NCBI GenBank assembly: GCA_016714765.1
Contig: JADKCF010000012.1
Coordinates: 1 to 64,000 of the forward strand
Direction: 5' to 3'
Source: Saprospiraceae bacterium
GTDB lineage: Bacteria; Bacteroidota; Bacteroidia; Chitinophagales; Saprospiraceae
Length of the DNA stretch: 64,000 bases
The notes beneath the pieces are model-generated. The model was not told where the DNA came from and made no database searches. It saw nothing but the letters and a program-made list of their open reading frames with translations. Shown piece by piece: positions 28,760-37,998 of this stretch. The translations under genes and the position numbers were made by a program. The stretch's first letter is position 1. Every line of letters begins with the position of its first letter.

Positions 28760-30754
28760 ATGATTTATCTAATGTATAAGCCAAACTGTTTTTTACAATC
28801 TAAAGTGGTGCCGGTATTCAGCATTCATGACAATATAAATATTACCATTTTGTCTTTGGCTAGAGTCGGATTATATGCTGCTCTCGTATTTTCAATGGTC
28901 TTGTGGCCGAAATATACACACGCTCAGAGACCACCTACTAACTTTGGTCAAGGCACAGGCAATACCTCCAATCCCGGCCAGCAAAATCAAAATGAGCAGG
29001 ACACTGGTCCGGACTCCACGATTTATAAATATGTTTTGGTCAACAATATTTATGAGAAATCTGATATTACAGATTCACTGGCTGATATATCATTTTTACA
29101 CAGACACTCATTGTACCGCAACCAGCAACAACATATCAGCACAGGAAACTACGGGGCGGCCACCCAGTCACTTATATATACTCCGGAGATCAACACAGGT
29201 TTTTTTTCAGGGTACAATCAGTACAGCTTTTATCAGGCGAGTTTGAACACCTTCAGGTTTTATGAACAAAACCGGCCTTTGGCAGATGTATATTTTTCTC
29301 AGCTGGGAGGTCAGGACAATCTGAATGTAGGCAGTTCATTCTCCCGCAACTTTGCTGATGGTCTTTCTGTCAGCCTCAATTACAACCGCATCAGCCAAAA
29401 GGGATTTTATAATGGTCAGGACACCAAGTCTACCAGCTTCGGCATAGGGTTGAGATATCAGTCACCCAAAGATAAATATAATTCTTTCCTGGTTTTCATC
29501 CATAATGCCAACGAAGAAGCGCACATTGGTGGTATCAGAGACGCCAACCAATTGAATGATCCATTTAAAAAAAACATAGCTGTCATCCTCTCTGAGGCAT
29601 CTACCAGGCAACAGGAAAGGAGTATAGCCTGGGTACAATATTACAAACTCAACAGTGCTTCGAGTAAAACATGGAGACTCTATCTTAAAAATGACATGAC
29701 GTACCAACCTTCTTATTACAGGTATTCAGACGTCAATGTCCCCGACAGTATCAACACTCAGTTTTATCGATTAAAGACCTCAGATACAAGAGGTATCAGA
29801 AGATATGTCATCCAGGATCAGTACAGCAATGGAATATACATCAATGGGGAGCGCATTAAGGGGGTTCAGGGTCGACTTGGCTTGATATATGACTACTTTC
29901 ACATAAAGGAAGGTATAAGCACATCACAAAGCAGGTCTGACCTCACAGCTGCCTTTGACGGCAAGGTGCCGATTTTAAAATCCCTCCTGATGGAGACGAA
30001 AGTACGACTTGGTTTATTGAAAAATATAGGTAATTTCGATATATCGGGCAATGTGAGCCTGAAACTTTCAGAAATTGCAACTCTCAACGGCGGTGCACAA
30101 CTATTCCGCAGTGAGCCATCCTTCAACACTACTCATCTAAATGTCAATGACCTCCAACTATTAGATACTTCATATGTAAATCCCATAGGTACGGTGCTAA
30201 AGTTTGACATAAGGATTCCAAAGATAAAGTTTACAGTAGGTGTTATGCAAAGCGTTGTCAATAAACCTATATACTGGGATACTTCAGGGCACTCATCACA
30301 ATTCAATGATGTTTTTACAGCGTCACTCCTATATGTCAGTCAGAAAATAAAAGTAGGACATTTCCACCTTGACAATAAAGTTTATTTACAGGTACAGAAT
30401 AATAAGATATATCCTCTGCCATCACTCTTTTCAGCACATCAATTATACTATACCGGCCGATGGTTTGCGAAAGTAATGGACGTAAACATAGGTCTGGACG
30501 CCAGATTTATTGCAGACTACAAAGGCCCGGCTTATCAGCCTCTCTATGGTGAGTTTTATCAGAGCAATACATCCCTACCCTTTTTCCCTGCAGCCAACCT
30601 GTTTTTTATGGCCCGGGTATCTTCCTTCAGATTTTGGGCCGTAATGGAAAACTTTTCACAGTACTATAAAACAGAAACCAACTTCGATGTAACAGGACAT
30701 CCTCAGTTTGATCCCAAACTCAGGTTTGGAATTCAGTGGTTACTTAAGGACTGA
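28760..30754 (+). CDS. Putative outer-membrane beta-barrel porin (Bacteroidota porin family)
   Basis: 664 residues. ATG 28760 follows an AAAGGA ribosome-binding site. A hydrophobic signal segment around residues 35-55 ends at 'HAQRPP'; the preceding hydrophilic 30 residues are unusually long, so an internal start is possible. A disordered Gly/Asn/Gln-rich linker is followed by alternating beta strands ('FRFYEQNRPLADVYFSQLGG', 'NVGSSFSRNFADGLSVSLNY', 'SFGIGLRYQSPKDKYNSFLV') and the last strand ends 'KLRFGIQWLLKD'. This matches the 'putative porin' family common in Bacteroidota, of unknown solute specificity. It lies about 95 bases after ftsY. Confidence 0.8.
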   Translation: MIYLMYKPNCFLQSKVVPVFSIHDNINITILSLARVGLYAALVFSMVLWPKYTHAQRPPTNFGQGTGNTSNPGQQNQNEQDTGPDSTIYKYVLVNNIYEKSDITDSLADISFLHRHSLYRNQQQHISTGNYGAATQSLIYTPEINTGFFSGYNQYSFYQASLNTFRFYEQNRPLADVYFSQLGGQDNLNVGSSFSRNFADGLSVSLNYNRISQKGFYNGQDTKSTSFGIGLRYQSPKDKYNSFLVFIHNANEEAHIGGIRDANQLNDPFKKNIAVILSEASTRQQERSIAWVQYYKLNSASSKTWRLYLKNDMTYQPSYYRYSDVNVPDSINTQFYRLKTSDTRGIRRYVIQDQYSNGIYINGERIKGVQGRLGLIYDYFHIKEGISTSQSRSDLTAAFDGKVPILKSLLMETKVRLGLLKNIGNFDISGNVSLKLSEIATLNGGAQLFRSEPSFNTTHLNVNDLQLLDTSYVNPIGTVLKFDIRIPKIKFTVGVMQSVVNKPIYWDTSGHSSQFNDVFTASLLYVSQKIKVGHFHLDNKVYLQVQNNKIYPLPSLFSAHQLYYTGRWFAKVMDVNIGLDARFIADYKGPAYQPLYGEFYQSNTSLPFFPAANLFFMARVSSFRFWAVMENFSQYYKTETNFDVTGHPQFDPKLRFGIQWLLKD

Positions 30755-30812
30755 TGAAAATAGGTTCCCTGCTTAAGGTTTCTGATTCCTCAATTTTACA
30801 CGTCGAAAAACT

Positions 30813-32210
30813 CTAAAAAATGTTATATTTGAGGTAAACCTCGCCAGAAAGATTAAAACCTTTGTTTCCGTAAATGCCATACTCCGCATAAATCAGTCTA
30901 CCTGGTAAAACGTTTTGCCCCCTATTATAAAATATATTTGAAAAATTATTTTCATCTGATTTTGGCAAGTAACTTCCAGTCAAGGATGCTAATATCCTTG
31001 TTTTATTGTTTATGAAATAATTTACCTGACCTCTTAGACTTGCATTAATCTCTTGGTTATCTATATTAAAAAGGTAATAACTCATCGATGGGGTAATAGA
31101 GTAAGTGGTCCTGGAATTAGGATTGTAACTATACTCCACCGCGGCAAGCAATTGTGTAAAAAACTGATCTTTGAATACATTATTATTATCACTCTGATAG
31201 TGTTGTGTCAAGTAAATGGACAAGTCCCTCTGTAAGTACTGAGAAACGGCTTTCGCTTTACTAAATTCAAGTTGAAGTCCCAGTCCATAATAGCTTTGCT
31301 TGAAATTATTAGAATATTTATTTGCGTCCAGCCAGGGAATGAACCCGACAGAAACTCTTTTGCCATGATTTCTGGTGTTGAGATAGGCATTTTGCCAGTT
31401 GTCATTCATGATAGTAAAGCTTTTGATGTTTTGAGGGATATTGTTTTTTTCCATCCATCCGGCTATCTCAGTCAATTGATAAATATTGGATCTACGGAAA
31501 TCAAAAACTCGTTGATTGCGTATATAACTCATCAGTTGTGCCAGCTCGAAGAGTTTTTCTTGGGAAAACTTTTCAGAGATCAAACCCTCTTTCAGCAGAT
31601 CATCCATCAAAAACTGTGCAAGAAACAGGTCATTCATCGGTTCTATCCTGCCAAAACCAACTTTAATGGGAAGAGCAAGAAACATGTTATAATTGGAATA
31701 GTTATTTTCCACATCAGCGGTATCATTAGTGTATCCATTTGCATACCCTAATGATACATTGTGGTCGAGTTCCAGAAAAAGATTTTTAAAACCCGCAAAT
31801 GAAGCATTATCATTTAAAAACTTTCTGTTCACTTGTTCTTCTGATAAATAAAAATAAAAATCTCTGGACTTGACTATATGATTATTGGTAGCAATCAGTC
31901 CTTGCCGTCGATCAGAATTAAACCGAAAGCTGTGGTTAAAATAAATATTATTCCTTTTTTGAGTTTTGGCATTATTGGTAAATGAAAAGAAATTCCCATT
32001 AAGGTTATAATTAGCGCTAGTATTAGCTGATTTAGATTCTGACAAAAACCGATAGTGACTTTCACCTCCGCTTAAGTTACCAGATGTATTGATACCTTTG
32101 ATTTTTACATCTGGAAATCTGAATTGTGTGTAATCATAAGACTGCCCCAACATAACATGAGATAATCCAAATACAATCATACTTACGAATAGAAATTTTA
32201 GTGTTTTCAT
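30813..32210 (-). CDS. Uncharacterised outer-membrane beta-barrel protein
   Basis: 465 residues with signal peptide 'MKTLKFLFVSMIVFGLSHVM'. The mature part is rich in Asn, Tyr and Phe with alternating strands ('NNIYFNHSFRFNSDRR', 'YSITPSMSYYLFNI', 'GQVNYFINNKTRILASLTG') and ends in an aromatic residue ('LKYNIF'), all typical of an outer-membrane barrel. A helical middle part at about 205-265 ('DLLKEGLISEKFSQEKLFEL', 'NIYQLTEIAGWMEKNNI') interrupts the strands. I do not recognise the family. The gene stands alone, convergent with the porin gene 58 bases away. Confidence 0.65.
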   Translation of the reverse strand: MKTLKFLFVSMIVFGLSHVMLGQSYDYTQFRFPDVKIKGINTSGNLSGGESHYRFLSESKSANTSANYNLNGNFFSFTNNAKTQKRNNIYFNHSFRFNSDRRQGLIATNNHIVKSRDFYFYLSEEQVNRKFLNDNASFAGFKNLFLELDHNVSLGYANGYTNDTADVENNYSNYNMFLALPIKVGFGRIEPMNDLFLAQFLMDDLLKEGLISEKFSQEKLFELAQLMSYIRNQRVFDFRRSNIYQLTEIAGWMEKNNIPQNIKSFTIMNDNWQNAYLNTRNHGKRVSVGFIPWLDANKYSNNFKQSYYGLGLQLEFSKAKAVSQYLQRDLSIYLTQHYQSDNNNVFKDQFFTQLLAAVEYSYNPNSRTTYSITPSMSYYLFNIDNQEINASLRGQVNYFINNKTRILASLTGSYLPKSDENNFSNIFYNRGQNVLPGRLIYAEYGIYGNKGFNLSGEVYLKYNIF

Positions 32211-32338
32211 TGTTCAATATTTTAATTGTTTTTAAATGGCGAGCTGACTTCACTATGTAATCAGCTGTAAGGAATATAAACTACATAACGAACCACATTT
32301 TTGTGTTGCACTCCCAATCAAGCGGTTTTAACTTCGAT

Positions 32339-33034
32339 TTAACTTAGTCCTTTTATTGCTTTATAGATTTTGTCCATTACGATGCTAAACTGTTCGTCAA
32401 TATCGTAGTGTGTATTATCCAGCAGGATAGCATCATCGGCTTGTCTCAGAGGGCTATCAGCTCTTTCTGTGTCTATCTTGTCCCGGTGTTCGAGATTAGA
32501 GATGACTTCGTGGAGGTCCGCTTTCTGGTTTTTTGATAATAGTTCATTGTACCTCCGCTGTGCTCTGACTATAGGGTCAGCCGTAACAAAAAACTTGATG
32601 TCAGCATTGGGAAATACTACAGTACCAATGTCTCTTCCATCCATGACGATTCCGTTTTCGCTGCTCATCTGACGTTGTAGCTCCACCATTTTTTTTCTGA
32701 CAGACGAAATAGCAGACACCTCGCTGACCAGCCCGGAGACCTGGAGTGACCTGATTTCTGATTCCACATTCCTACCATTTAGAAAGGTAGTATTTTCTCC
32801 ATCTATATTCTTGAAGGTGATATGGATATTTTCCAGAGCGTTATTTACTTCATTATCTTTGGCGACATCAATATTATTTTCAATGAAATATAAGGTAGCA
32901 GCCCTGTACATCGCTCCGGAATCCACAAAAAGAAAATGCAGGTGCCTTGCTATCTGCTTAGCCAGCGTAGATTTGCCACAAGAAGAATAACCATCCAGGG
33001 CAATGATGACCGGCTTCGATATAGGAAGGTCCAA
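32339..33034 (-). CDS. cmk: Cytidylate kinase
   Basis: 231 residues. P-loop 'ALDGYSSCGKSTLAKQI' near the start, the CMP-binding 'FVDSGAMYRA', 'VMDGRDIGTVVFPNADIKFF' and 'RAQRRYNEL' / 'HRDKIDTERADSPL' in the lid. It phosphorylates CMP and dCMP using ATP in the cytoplasm, for nucleotide recycling. Length matches short-form Cmk. A -7 promoter element lies just upstream, overlapping the T-run of the terminator of the preceding gene. Confidence 0.96.
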   Translation of the reverse strand: MDLPISKPVIIALDGYSSCGKSTLAKQIARHLHFLFVDSGAMYRAATLYFIENNIDVAKDNEVNNALENIHITFKNIDGENTTFLNGRNVESEIRSLQVSGLVSEVSAISSVRKKMVELQRQMSSENGIVMDGRDIGTVVFPNADIKFFVTADPIVRAQRRYNELLSKNQKADLHEVISNLEHRDKIDTERADSPLRQADDAILLDNTHYDIDEQFSIVMDKIYKAIKGLS

Positions 33035-33055
33035 ATGATTTTAGTTTTATTCCTG

Positions 33056-33063
33056 CAAAAATA
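33056..33063 (-). promoter_or_regulatory. -7 promoter element (TATTTTTG) for cmk
   Basis: On the minus strand TATTTTTG followed by C lies 21 bases before the cmk ATG at 33034. It is embedded in the T-rich tail of the upstream terminator. Confidence 0.5.
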
Positions 33064-33095
33064 AAAAAGTCCTGCCTTATCTACTAATGCAGGAC
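33056..33095 (-). terminator. Terminator downstream of the DUF2795 gene
   Basis: On the minus strand GTCCTGC (33095-33089) pairs with GCAGGAC (33075-33069) with a 13-base loop, followed by TTTTTTATTTTT. It ends the DUF2795 transcript before cmk. Confidence 0.75.
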
Positions 33096-33130
33096 CTTAT
33101 ATTTATTGACAATTTTATGCTTTCAAAGCA

Positions 33131-33352
33131 TTAGTACTCTTCTTCGTTGAACAAAAAATCATCTTTACGCGGATAATCCGGCCAGATGTCTTCCATTGAT
33201 TCGTAGATTTCAAACTCGTCTTCCAGTTCCTGAAGGTTTTCTATTACCTCCAAAGGAGCTCCTGATCTTATAGCATAATCTATCAACTCGTCACGGGTAG
33301 CAGGCCATGGGGCGTCTTCGAGATTGTGGGCTAATTCTAACGTCCAATACAT
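33131..33352 (-). CDS. DUF2795 small acidic protein
   Basis: 73 residues, strongly acidic at the C-terminus. It contains 'LAHNLEDAPWPATRDELIDY' and 'AIRSGAPLEVIENLQELED', the DUF2795 core seen in a conserved, nearly invariant Bacteroidota protein of this size. The family resembles a small helical fold of unknown function; no catalytic residues are evident. It is cytoplasmic (no signal) and sits alone with its own terminator. Confidence 0.9.
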   Translation of the reverse strand: MYWTLELAHNLEDAPWPATRDELIDYAIRSGAPLEVIENLQELEDEFEIYESMEDIWPDYPRKDDFLFNEEEY

Positions 33353-33515
33353 ATGAATTTTTAAATTAAGGTGATGAATAATTTTACGTAAGCTATATAC
33401 CTATATTATAACGAAAAAATGTCTTCTTAGTTACATCTCATCAATAAAAAAAGGACTCACATCGAGGCATTAAATAGCATAACTAACAAAAAAGTTCCTG
33501 TTCAGCTATTTTTTT

Positions 33516-34580
33516 TTATATAATAAGCATGGCATCTCCATAACTGAAGAATCTGTATTTTTCTTTAATGGCTTCCTGATATGCATCCATGATCAGTTCA
33601 AATCCACCGAATGCAGCGACCATAATAATCAAACTTGTTTTGGGCAGATGAAAGTTGGTGATCATGCTATTGGCAATACTGAAGTCATAAGGCGGATATA
33701 TAAACAGGTTTGTCCAGCCTTCAGATGGCTTGAGCAGGCCCGTCGCAGATACCGATGACTCAATAGTACGCATAGAAGTTGTACCTACTGCACAGATTCT
33801 CTTGTTATTTTCTTTAGATTTATTGACTATGTCAGCGGCTTTTTGGGAGATGCTGTAATATTCGGCATCCATTTTATGTTTTGACAAGTCTTCTACGTCT
33901 ATGCTCCTGAATGTACCCAGGCCTACATGCAAGGTAACTTCTGCAAGATCGGCACCTTTTATCTCCAGTCTCTTCATGAGTTCTTTGGAGAAGTGCAAAC
34001 CAGCCGTAGGGGCCGCTACTGCTCCTGTTTCCTTAGCATACACTGTCTGATATCTCTCATCATCCAGGTCTTCAGGTGTCCTTGTGATGTATTTTGGCAA
34101 CGGCATACTACCCAATTGTTTCAGCACGTCTCTGAATTGCTCCTCAGTGCCGTCATAAAAAAACCTGATAGTACGTCCTCGTGAAGTGGTATTGTCTACT
34201 ACTTCAGCTACGAGTACGTCGTTTCCTTTTTCGTCCGCAAAATAAAGTTTATTCCCTACCCTTATTTTCCTTGCAGGGTCGACGAGTACATCCCAAAGTT
34301 TGGCATCAGCATTGAGCTCTCTAAGTAGAAAAACTTCAATCTTAGCACCTGTTTTCTCCTTTTTACCATACATCCTGGCAGGAAAAACTTTGGTATTATT
34401 GAATATCAGAGTATCACCATCATCAAAGTATTCAAGTAGATCTTTAAATATTTTATGCTCGATTTTTCCGGTTTTTCTATCCACCACCATCATCCTTGAC
34501 TGGTCTCTTTCGGTCGAAGGATACTGCGCTATTAGGTCTTCCGGCAGGTCAAACTTAAATTGTGAAAGTTTAGTCCTCAT
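33516..34580 (-). CDS. queA: S-adenosylmethionine:tRNA ribosyltransferase-isomerase QueA
   Basis: 354 residues, normal length. Family landmarks are 'FDLPEDLIAQYPSTERDQSR' near the start, 'DTLIFNNTKVFPARMYGKK', 'GAVAAPTAGLHFSKELM', 'VTLHVGLGTFRSI', 'GTTSMRTIESS' and 'MITNFHLPKTSLIIMVAAF'. It transfers the ribosyl part of SAM to preQ1 at tRNA position 34, giving epoxyqueuosine. No other queuosine genes are in the window. A -7 promoter element (TACTTTTG) precedes it by about 22 bases. Confidence 0.97.
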   Translation of the reverse strand: MRTKLSQFKFDLPEDLIAQYPSTERDQSRMMVVDRKTGKIEHKIFKDLLEYFDDGDTLIFNNTKVFPARMYGKKEKTGAKIEVFLLRELNADAKLWDVLVDPARKIRVGNKLYFADEKGNDVLVAEVVDNTTSRGRTIRFFYDGTEEQFRDVLKQLGSMPLPKYITRTPEDLDDERYQTVYAKETGAVAAPTAGLHFSKELMKRLEIKGADLAEVTLHVGLGTFRSIDVEDLSKHKMDAEYYSISQKAADIVNKSKENNKRICAVGTTSMRTIESSVSATGLLKPSEGWTNLFIYPPYDFSIANSMITNFHLPKTSLIIMVAAFGGFELIMDAYQEAIKEKYRFFSYGDAMLII

Positions 34581-34602
34581 TAAATTATTTTTTATTGGAG
34601 TG

Positions 34603-34610
34603 CAAAAGTA
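34603..34610 (-). promoter_or_regulatory. -7 promoter element (TACTTTTG) for queA
   Basis: On the minus strand TACTTTTG followed by C, 22 bases before the queA ATG at 34580. No clear -33 match. Confidence 0.5.
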
Positions 34611-34852
34611 TAAATCTTATACATTAAATAACCTATAATTGTTTTGATTTATTTTAATATAATGACTCTATCAATGAATTTAGCACATTCCTAACGAATA
34701 AGTTAGTCAATATGACGATAAAACAGTGGCGTTCATCTAAAGCATGGCTTAGATTTTGGACAATATTTGTTAATTTGCATTATATTTACCGAATTATGCG
34801 CATCGGCATGAGATAAGACGATTTTTGATGCTTGTTTTTTAATCAGATTTAC

Positions 34853-36106
34853 ATGAAGGTATTTTTAAAAATAGTTTGGGAAAGTTTTCAGCAAGCTGTG
34901 GGTGCACTCAGGGGTAATAAACTTCGTACATTTCTGTCATTGCTAGGCATCACCATAGGCATTTTTTGTATCATCACAGTAAAGTCTGCTGTAGATTCAC
35001 TGCAGGATAATATCGTTCAAGGGTTTAATGAGTTGGGATCTGATGTCATCTATCTGGACAAAATGCCCTGGAATGAAGATCCCGGTGAAAACTACTGGAA
35101 GTATGCCAAAAGGCCTGATCCATCTATCGAAGACTACAAGGCCATCAAAAGAAAGTCCAAACTGGCTGACAATGTTGCTTACACTATCTTTACAGGAGGA
35201 CGTACAATCAAGTTTTTGTCCAGCAGTGTCTCCAATGCTTTCATCATGGGAAGTACTTACGAATATGCATCTATTCAGAATCTGAAGATCGCAGATGGCC
35301 GATATTTTACGTCTAATGAATCCGAAACCGGCGCCAATAAAGCCATACTGGGTTACCAGGTGTACAATACACTTTTCAATGGCTTGGATGGTATAGGCAA
35401 GGAAGTCAAACTTTTTGGGCAGGATTTTCAGGTCATTGGCTATATGGAATCTGAAGGTGACAACGCTTTCAATTTTTTGAATTTTGACAATGTGATCTGG
35501 ATGAGCTTTAATACAGTCAAAAAATATGTGAATGTAAAAGACGAATCCAATGTAGGTCGCATGCTCAATATCAAAGCAAAATCCGGGACAGAGATGTCTG
35601 AACTCAAAGGCGAAATAGCTGGTATCATCAGAGCAGTACGACGCCAAAAGCCGCTTGAAATAGATAACTTCTCACTGAACGAACTTTCTATGCTTGCTCA
35701 GGTGCTGGACAGTGTCTTTAAAGTGATCAATATAGCAGGTTTTATCATCGGAATTTTTGCACTTATCGTGGGTATGTTTAGTGTAGCCAATATCATGTTT
35801 GTATCTGTAAAAGAGCGTACCAATATTATTGGTATCAAAAAAGCACTTGGCGCAAAGAGATACATTATCCTGATGGAATTTCTGATCGAAGCTATCATCC
35901 TTTGTATCATAGGTGGACTCATAGGATTGATTTTGGTTTTTGGTACCCTTAAAATCATATCTATGCTGATCCCGTTTGCCATGACCATGTCTCTTACCAA
36001 TATGGCCATCGGTGTGCTTGCCTCCGTTATCGTTGGTATTATATCAGGTATACTGCCAGCTTTGAAGGCTTCGGGAATGGACCCGGTAGAAGCCATCCGA
36101 GCCTGA
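34853..36106 (+). CDS. MacB/FtsX-type ABC transporter permease
   Basis: 417 residues from ATG 34853; an in-frame TTG at 34832 would extend it by seven residues without ribosome-binding support. One N-terminal TM ('FLSLLGITIGIFCIITVKSA') is followed by a large periplasmic MacB-core domain (about residues 50-270, with 'GRYFTSNESETGANKAILGY') and three C-terminal FtsX TMs with 'VKERTNIIGIKKALGAKR' and the terminal 'PALKASGMDPVEAIRA'. Such permeases transmit force from an ATPase to envelope partners, exporting lipoproteins, peptides or drugs. No ATPase or membrane-fusion gene is adjacent, so its partner is elsewhere. Confidence 0.92.
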   Translation: MKVFLKIVWESFQQAVGALRGNKLRTFLSLLGITIGIFCIITVKSAVDSLQDNIVQGFNELGSDVIYLDKMPWNEDPGENYWKYAKRPDPSIEDYKAIKRKSKLADNVAYTIFTGGRTIKFLSSSVSNAFIMGSTYEYASIQNLKIADGRYFTSNESETGANKAILGYQVYNTLFNGLDGIGKEVKLFGQDFQVIGYMESEGDNAFNFLNFDNVIWMSFNTVKKYVNVKDESNVGRMLNIKAKSGTEMSELKGEIAGIIRAVRRQKPLEIDNFSLNELSMLAQVLDSVFKVINIAGFIIGIFALIVGMFSVANIMFVSVKERTNIIGIKKALGAKRYIILMEFLIEAIILCIIGGLIGLILVFGTLKIISMLIPFAMTMSLTNMAIGVLASVIVGIISGILPALKASGMDPVEAIRA

Positions 36107-36129
36107 TCCCTTGAGTAATACACACAAAC

Positions 36130-37142
36130 CTACCACTCCAATACTACCTTTCCGGTAGAGCTCCGCGATTCCAGAAAACTGTGCGCAGCAGCCACTTCCG
36201 TATTGTTAAATATCCTGCTGACACTCGGACGTATGATACCCTGCGAAGTCAGATCAATCACATTTTTAATATCTCTTCAAGTACCATGGGTTTATAATCT
36301 GCTATACGAAGCATGTTGACTGTGATGATAGACCTCGATTGCATCAAGAGTGAAATGGGCGAAAATAATCCAAAGCCCCACGCCAGACTAAGTAACTTCA
36401 GCTTATTTTTTGTGGATTCCAGTTGCTCCGCAGCACCATAACAAACCATTTTTCCGCCCGGGGCAAGCAGTTTCATAGCTCCTCTAAAAGCCATTCCTCC
36501 CAAACTATCAAAGACTACATCGATTTTTTGCTGACTATTTTTTATTACTTCATAAAAATTTTCTTTTGTATAATCTATAGGAAAATCGACTCCAAGGCCT
36601 CTTAAGTAATCTTGTTTGCCTGAGGAAGCTGTACCGCAGACAATGCAACCTTTGCTCTTAGCTATCTGTACCAACAAACTGCCCACCCCTCCGGCTGCAG
36701 CCTGGATTAGCACCTTCTCGCCAGCGTGCAAAGTCACACCATCTACGCCGCAATAATACGCTGTACATGCCTGTGTTGCCAATACGGTGGCTGCTGCCAT
36801 CTCTACACCTTCAGGTATGACTGTCACACCACTCTTATTAGCTACAGCATATTCTGCATATCCACCAAAGCGAGTCATGGCAACCACTTTTTGACCTAGG
36901 TAAAACCCTTGTACATTTTTGCCCAATCCTTCAATATGTCCTGTCACATCATAACCCAAAACTGCAGGATTCTTAGGAGCATCCGGATATAAGCCGCGTC
37001 GTGCTATGACATCTGCAAAATTAAGTCCGGAGTACTTCACTTTGATCAACACTTCATCCTCTTTGTACAGGGGTATAGCTATTTCTCTTGTTTCGAAGGC
37101 AATTTCTGCATTTCCATATTGGATAAGATGTATGGCTTTCAT
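36130..37142 (-). CDS. Zinc-type alcohol dehydrogenase / quinone oxidoreductase family (one frameshift)
   Basis: About 338 residues after repair. GroES-like N-terminal domain ('VLIKVKYSGLNFADVIARRG'), then 'VLATQACTAYYCGVDGVTLH' and the Rossmann motif 'AAAGGVGSLLVQIAKSKG', 'VFDSLGGMAFRGAMKLLAPG'. No zinc-binding Cys set is seen, so it belongs to the NADPH:quinone reductase/VAT-1-like branch. The frame stops at 36258 because T5 at 36263-36267 (coding A5) lacks one base; with one more A the reading continues as 'NVIDLTSQGIIRPSVSRIF' and 'STGKVVLEW', ending at 36130. It would reduce quinones or enones with NADPH in the cytoplasm. Confidence 0.88.
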
Positions 37143-37406
37143 GGTGGTACGGGTTTAAAATATGTACCAATGTAGCATTAATATTCCTTTTACCGAGGTT
37201 TTATTCCATTAAAAATTAGAAAATCAGTAGTGTCCATAGAATTAGGTATGACGTATAAGCTTAAAGATTTATCCGTTGATTAATGCTGCAAATCTGTTTT
37301 ATTGTGTCGGCATTTATCATGAGGGCTAATATTTTCTGAAGATGATTACCCACCTTTCCTATGAATACATTACTTTTACTAATTCTTTCCATTAAAATAT
37401 AGATTA

Positions 37407-37997
37407 ATGAGCGATCAAGAGGACTTTGATGATTTGCATTTAGAAACTGATGATGGTCAACAAACTGCAAACATTAAAGGTAATATATTGGGTTTGATAA
37501 GGACTACTCAAAGGAATTATATCAATCTTACCAATATTGCTGATAATAAAGCGCATATTCTAATCAGTATTAACTCCTTGATGCTCACAATTTTGATACC
37601 CATTATTCTTGCTAATTATCAGATAATTATAGATTTAAAGATTTATTTTCCATTGGGGATATTTGCGCTAACATGTTTATTTACCATCATTTTTTCAGCA
37701 ATGGTTCTAATTCCCTTTAGCGGCAAAAAACAGAGTTCTGAAATCCAACTCAGGAAAACCAGAAGAAGCCCATTTTTTTTTACAAACTATGCCGATCTTA
37801 CATTGGAAGAATACAACCTGCTTTTTCAGGAGACGCTTGCCAGTAAGGAAATTACCAATCAGGTGATCATCAGTGATTTGTACTATTTCGGTCTGAATCT
37901 TGCTTCAAAATATAATCTCGTTACGAGAGCTTACAAAACGTTTAATATAGGAATGGTATTAAGTTTTTTGGGGTTTATATTGACTTTATTTTTCTGA
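37407..37997 (+). CDS. Orphan Pycsar effector-like membrane protein (PycTM/DUF5706)
   Basis: 196 residues. An acidic N-terminus (1-25) is followed by 'LIRTTQRNYINLTNIADNKA' and 'HILISINSLMLTILIPII', the hallmark of the DUF5706/PycTM family, a second TM at about 85-105, a hydrophilic part with 'FFTNYADLTLEEYNLLF' and 'LASKYNLVTRAYKTFNIGM', and a last TM to the C-terminus. In Pycsar antiphage systems such proteins bind cCMP or cUMP and break the membrane. Here no pyrimidine cyclase gene is adjacent: upstream is an oxidoreductase and downstream, convergent by 1 base, a metallophosphatase. Bacteroidota carry many such stand-alone or HD-fused homologues, so a housekeeping role is also possible. 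Confidence 0.75.
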   Translation: MSDQEDFDDLHLETDDGQQTANIKGNILGLIRTTQRNYINLTNIADNKAHILISINSLMLTILIPIILANYQIIIDLKIYFPLGIFALTCLFTIIFSAMVLIPFSGKKQSSEIQLRKTRRSPFFFTNYADLTLEEYNLLFQETLASKEITNQVIISDLYYFGLNLASKYNLVTRAYKTFNIGMVLSFLGFILTLFF

Positions 37998-37998
37998 C

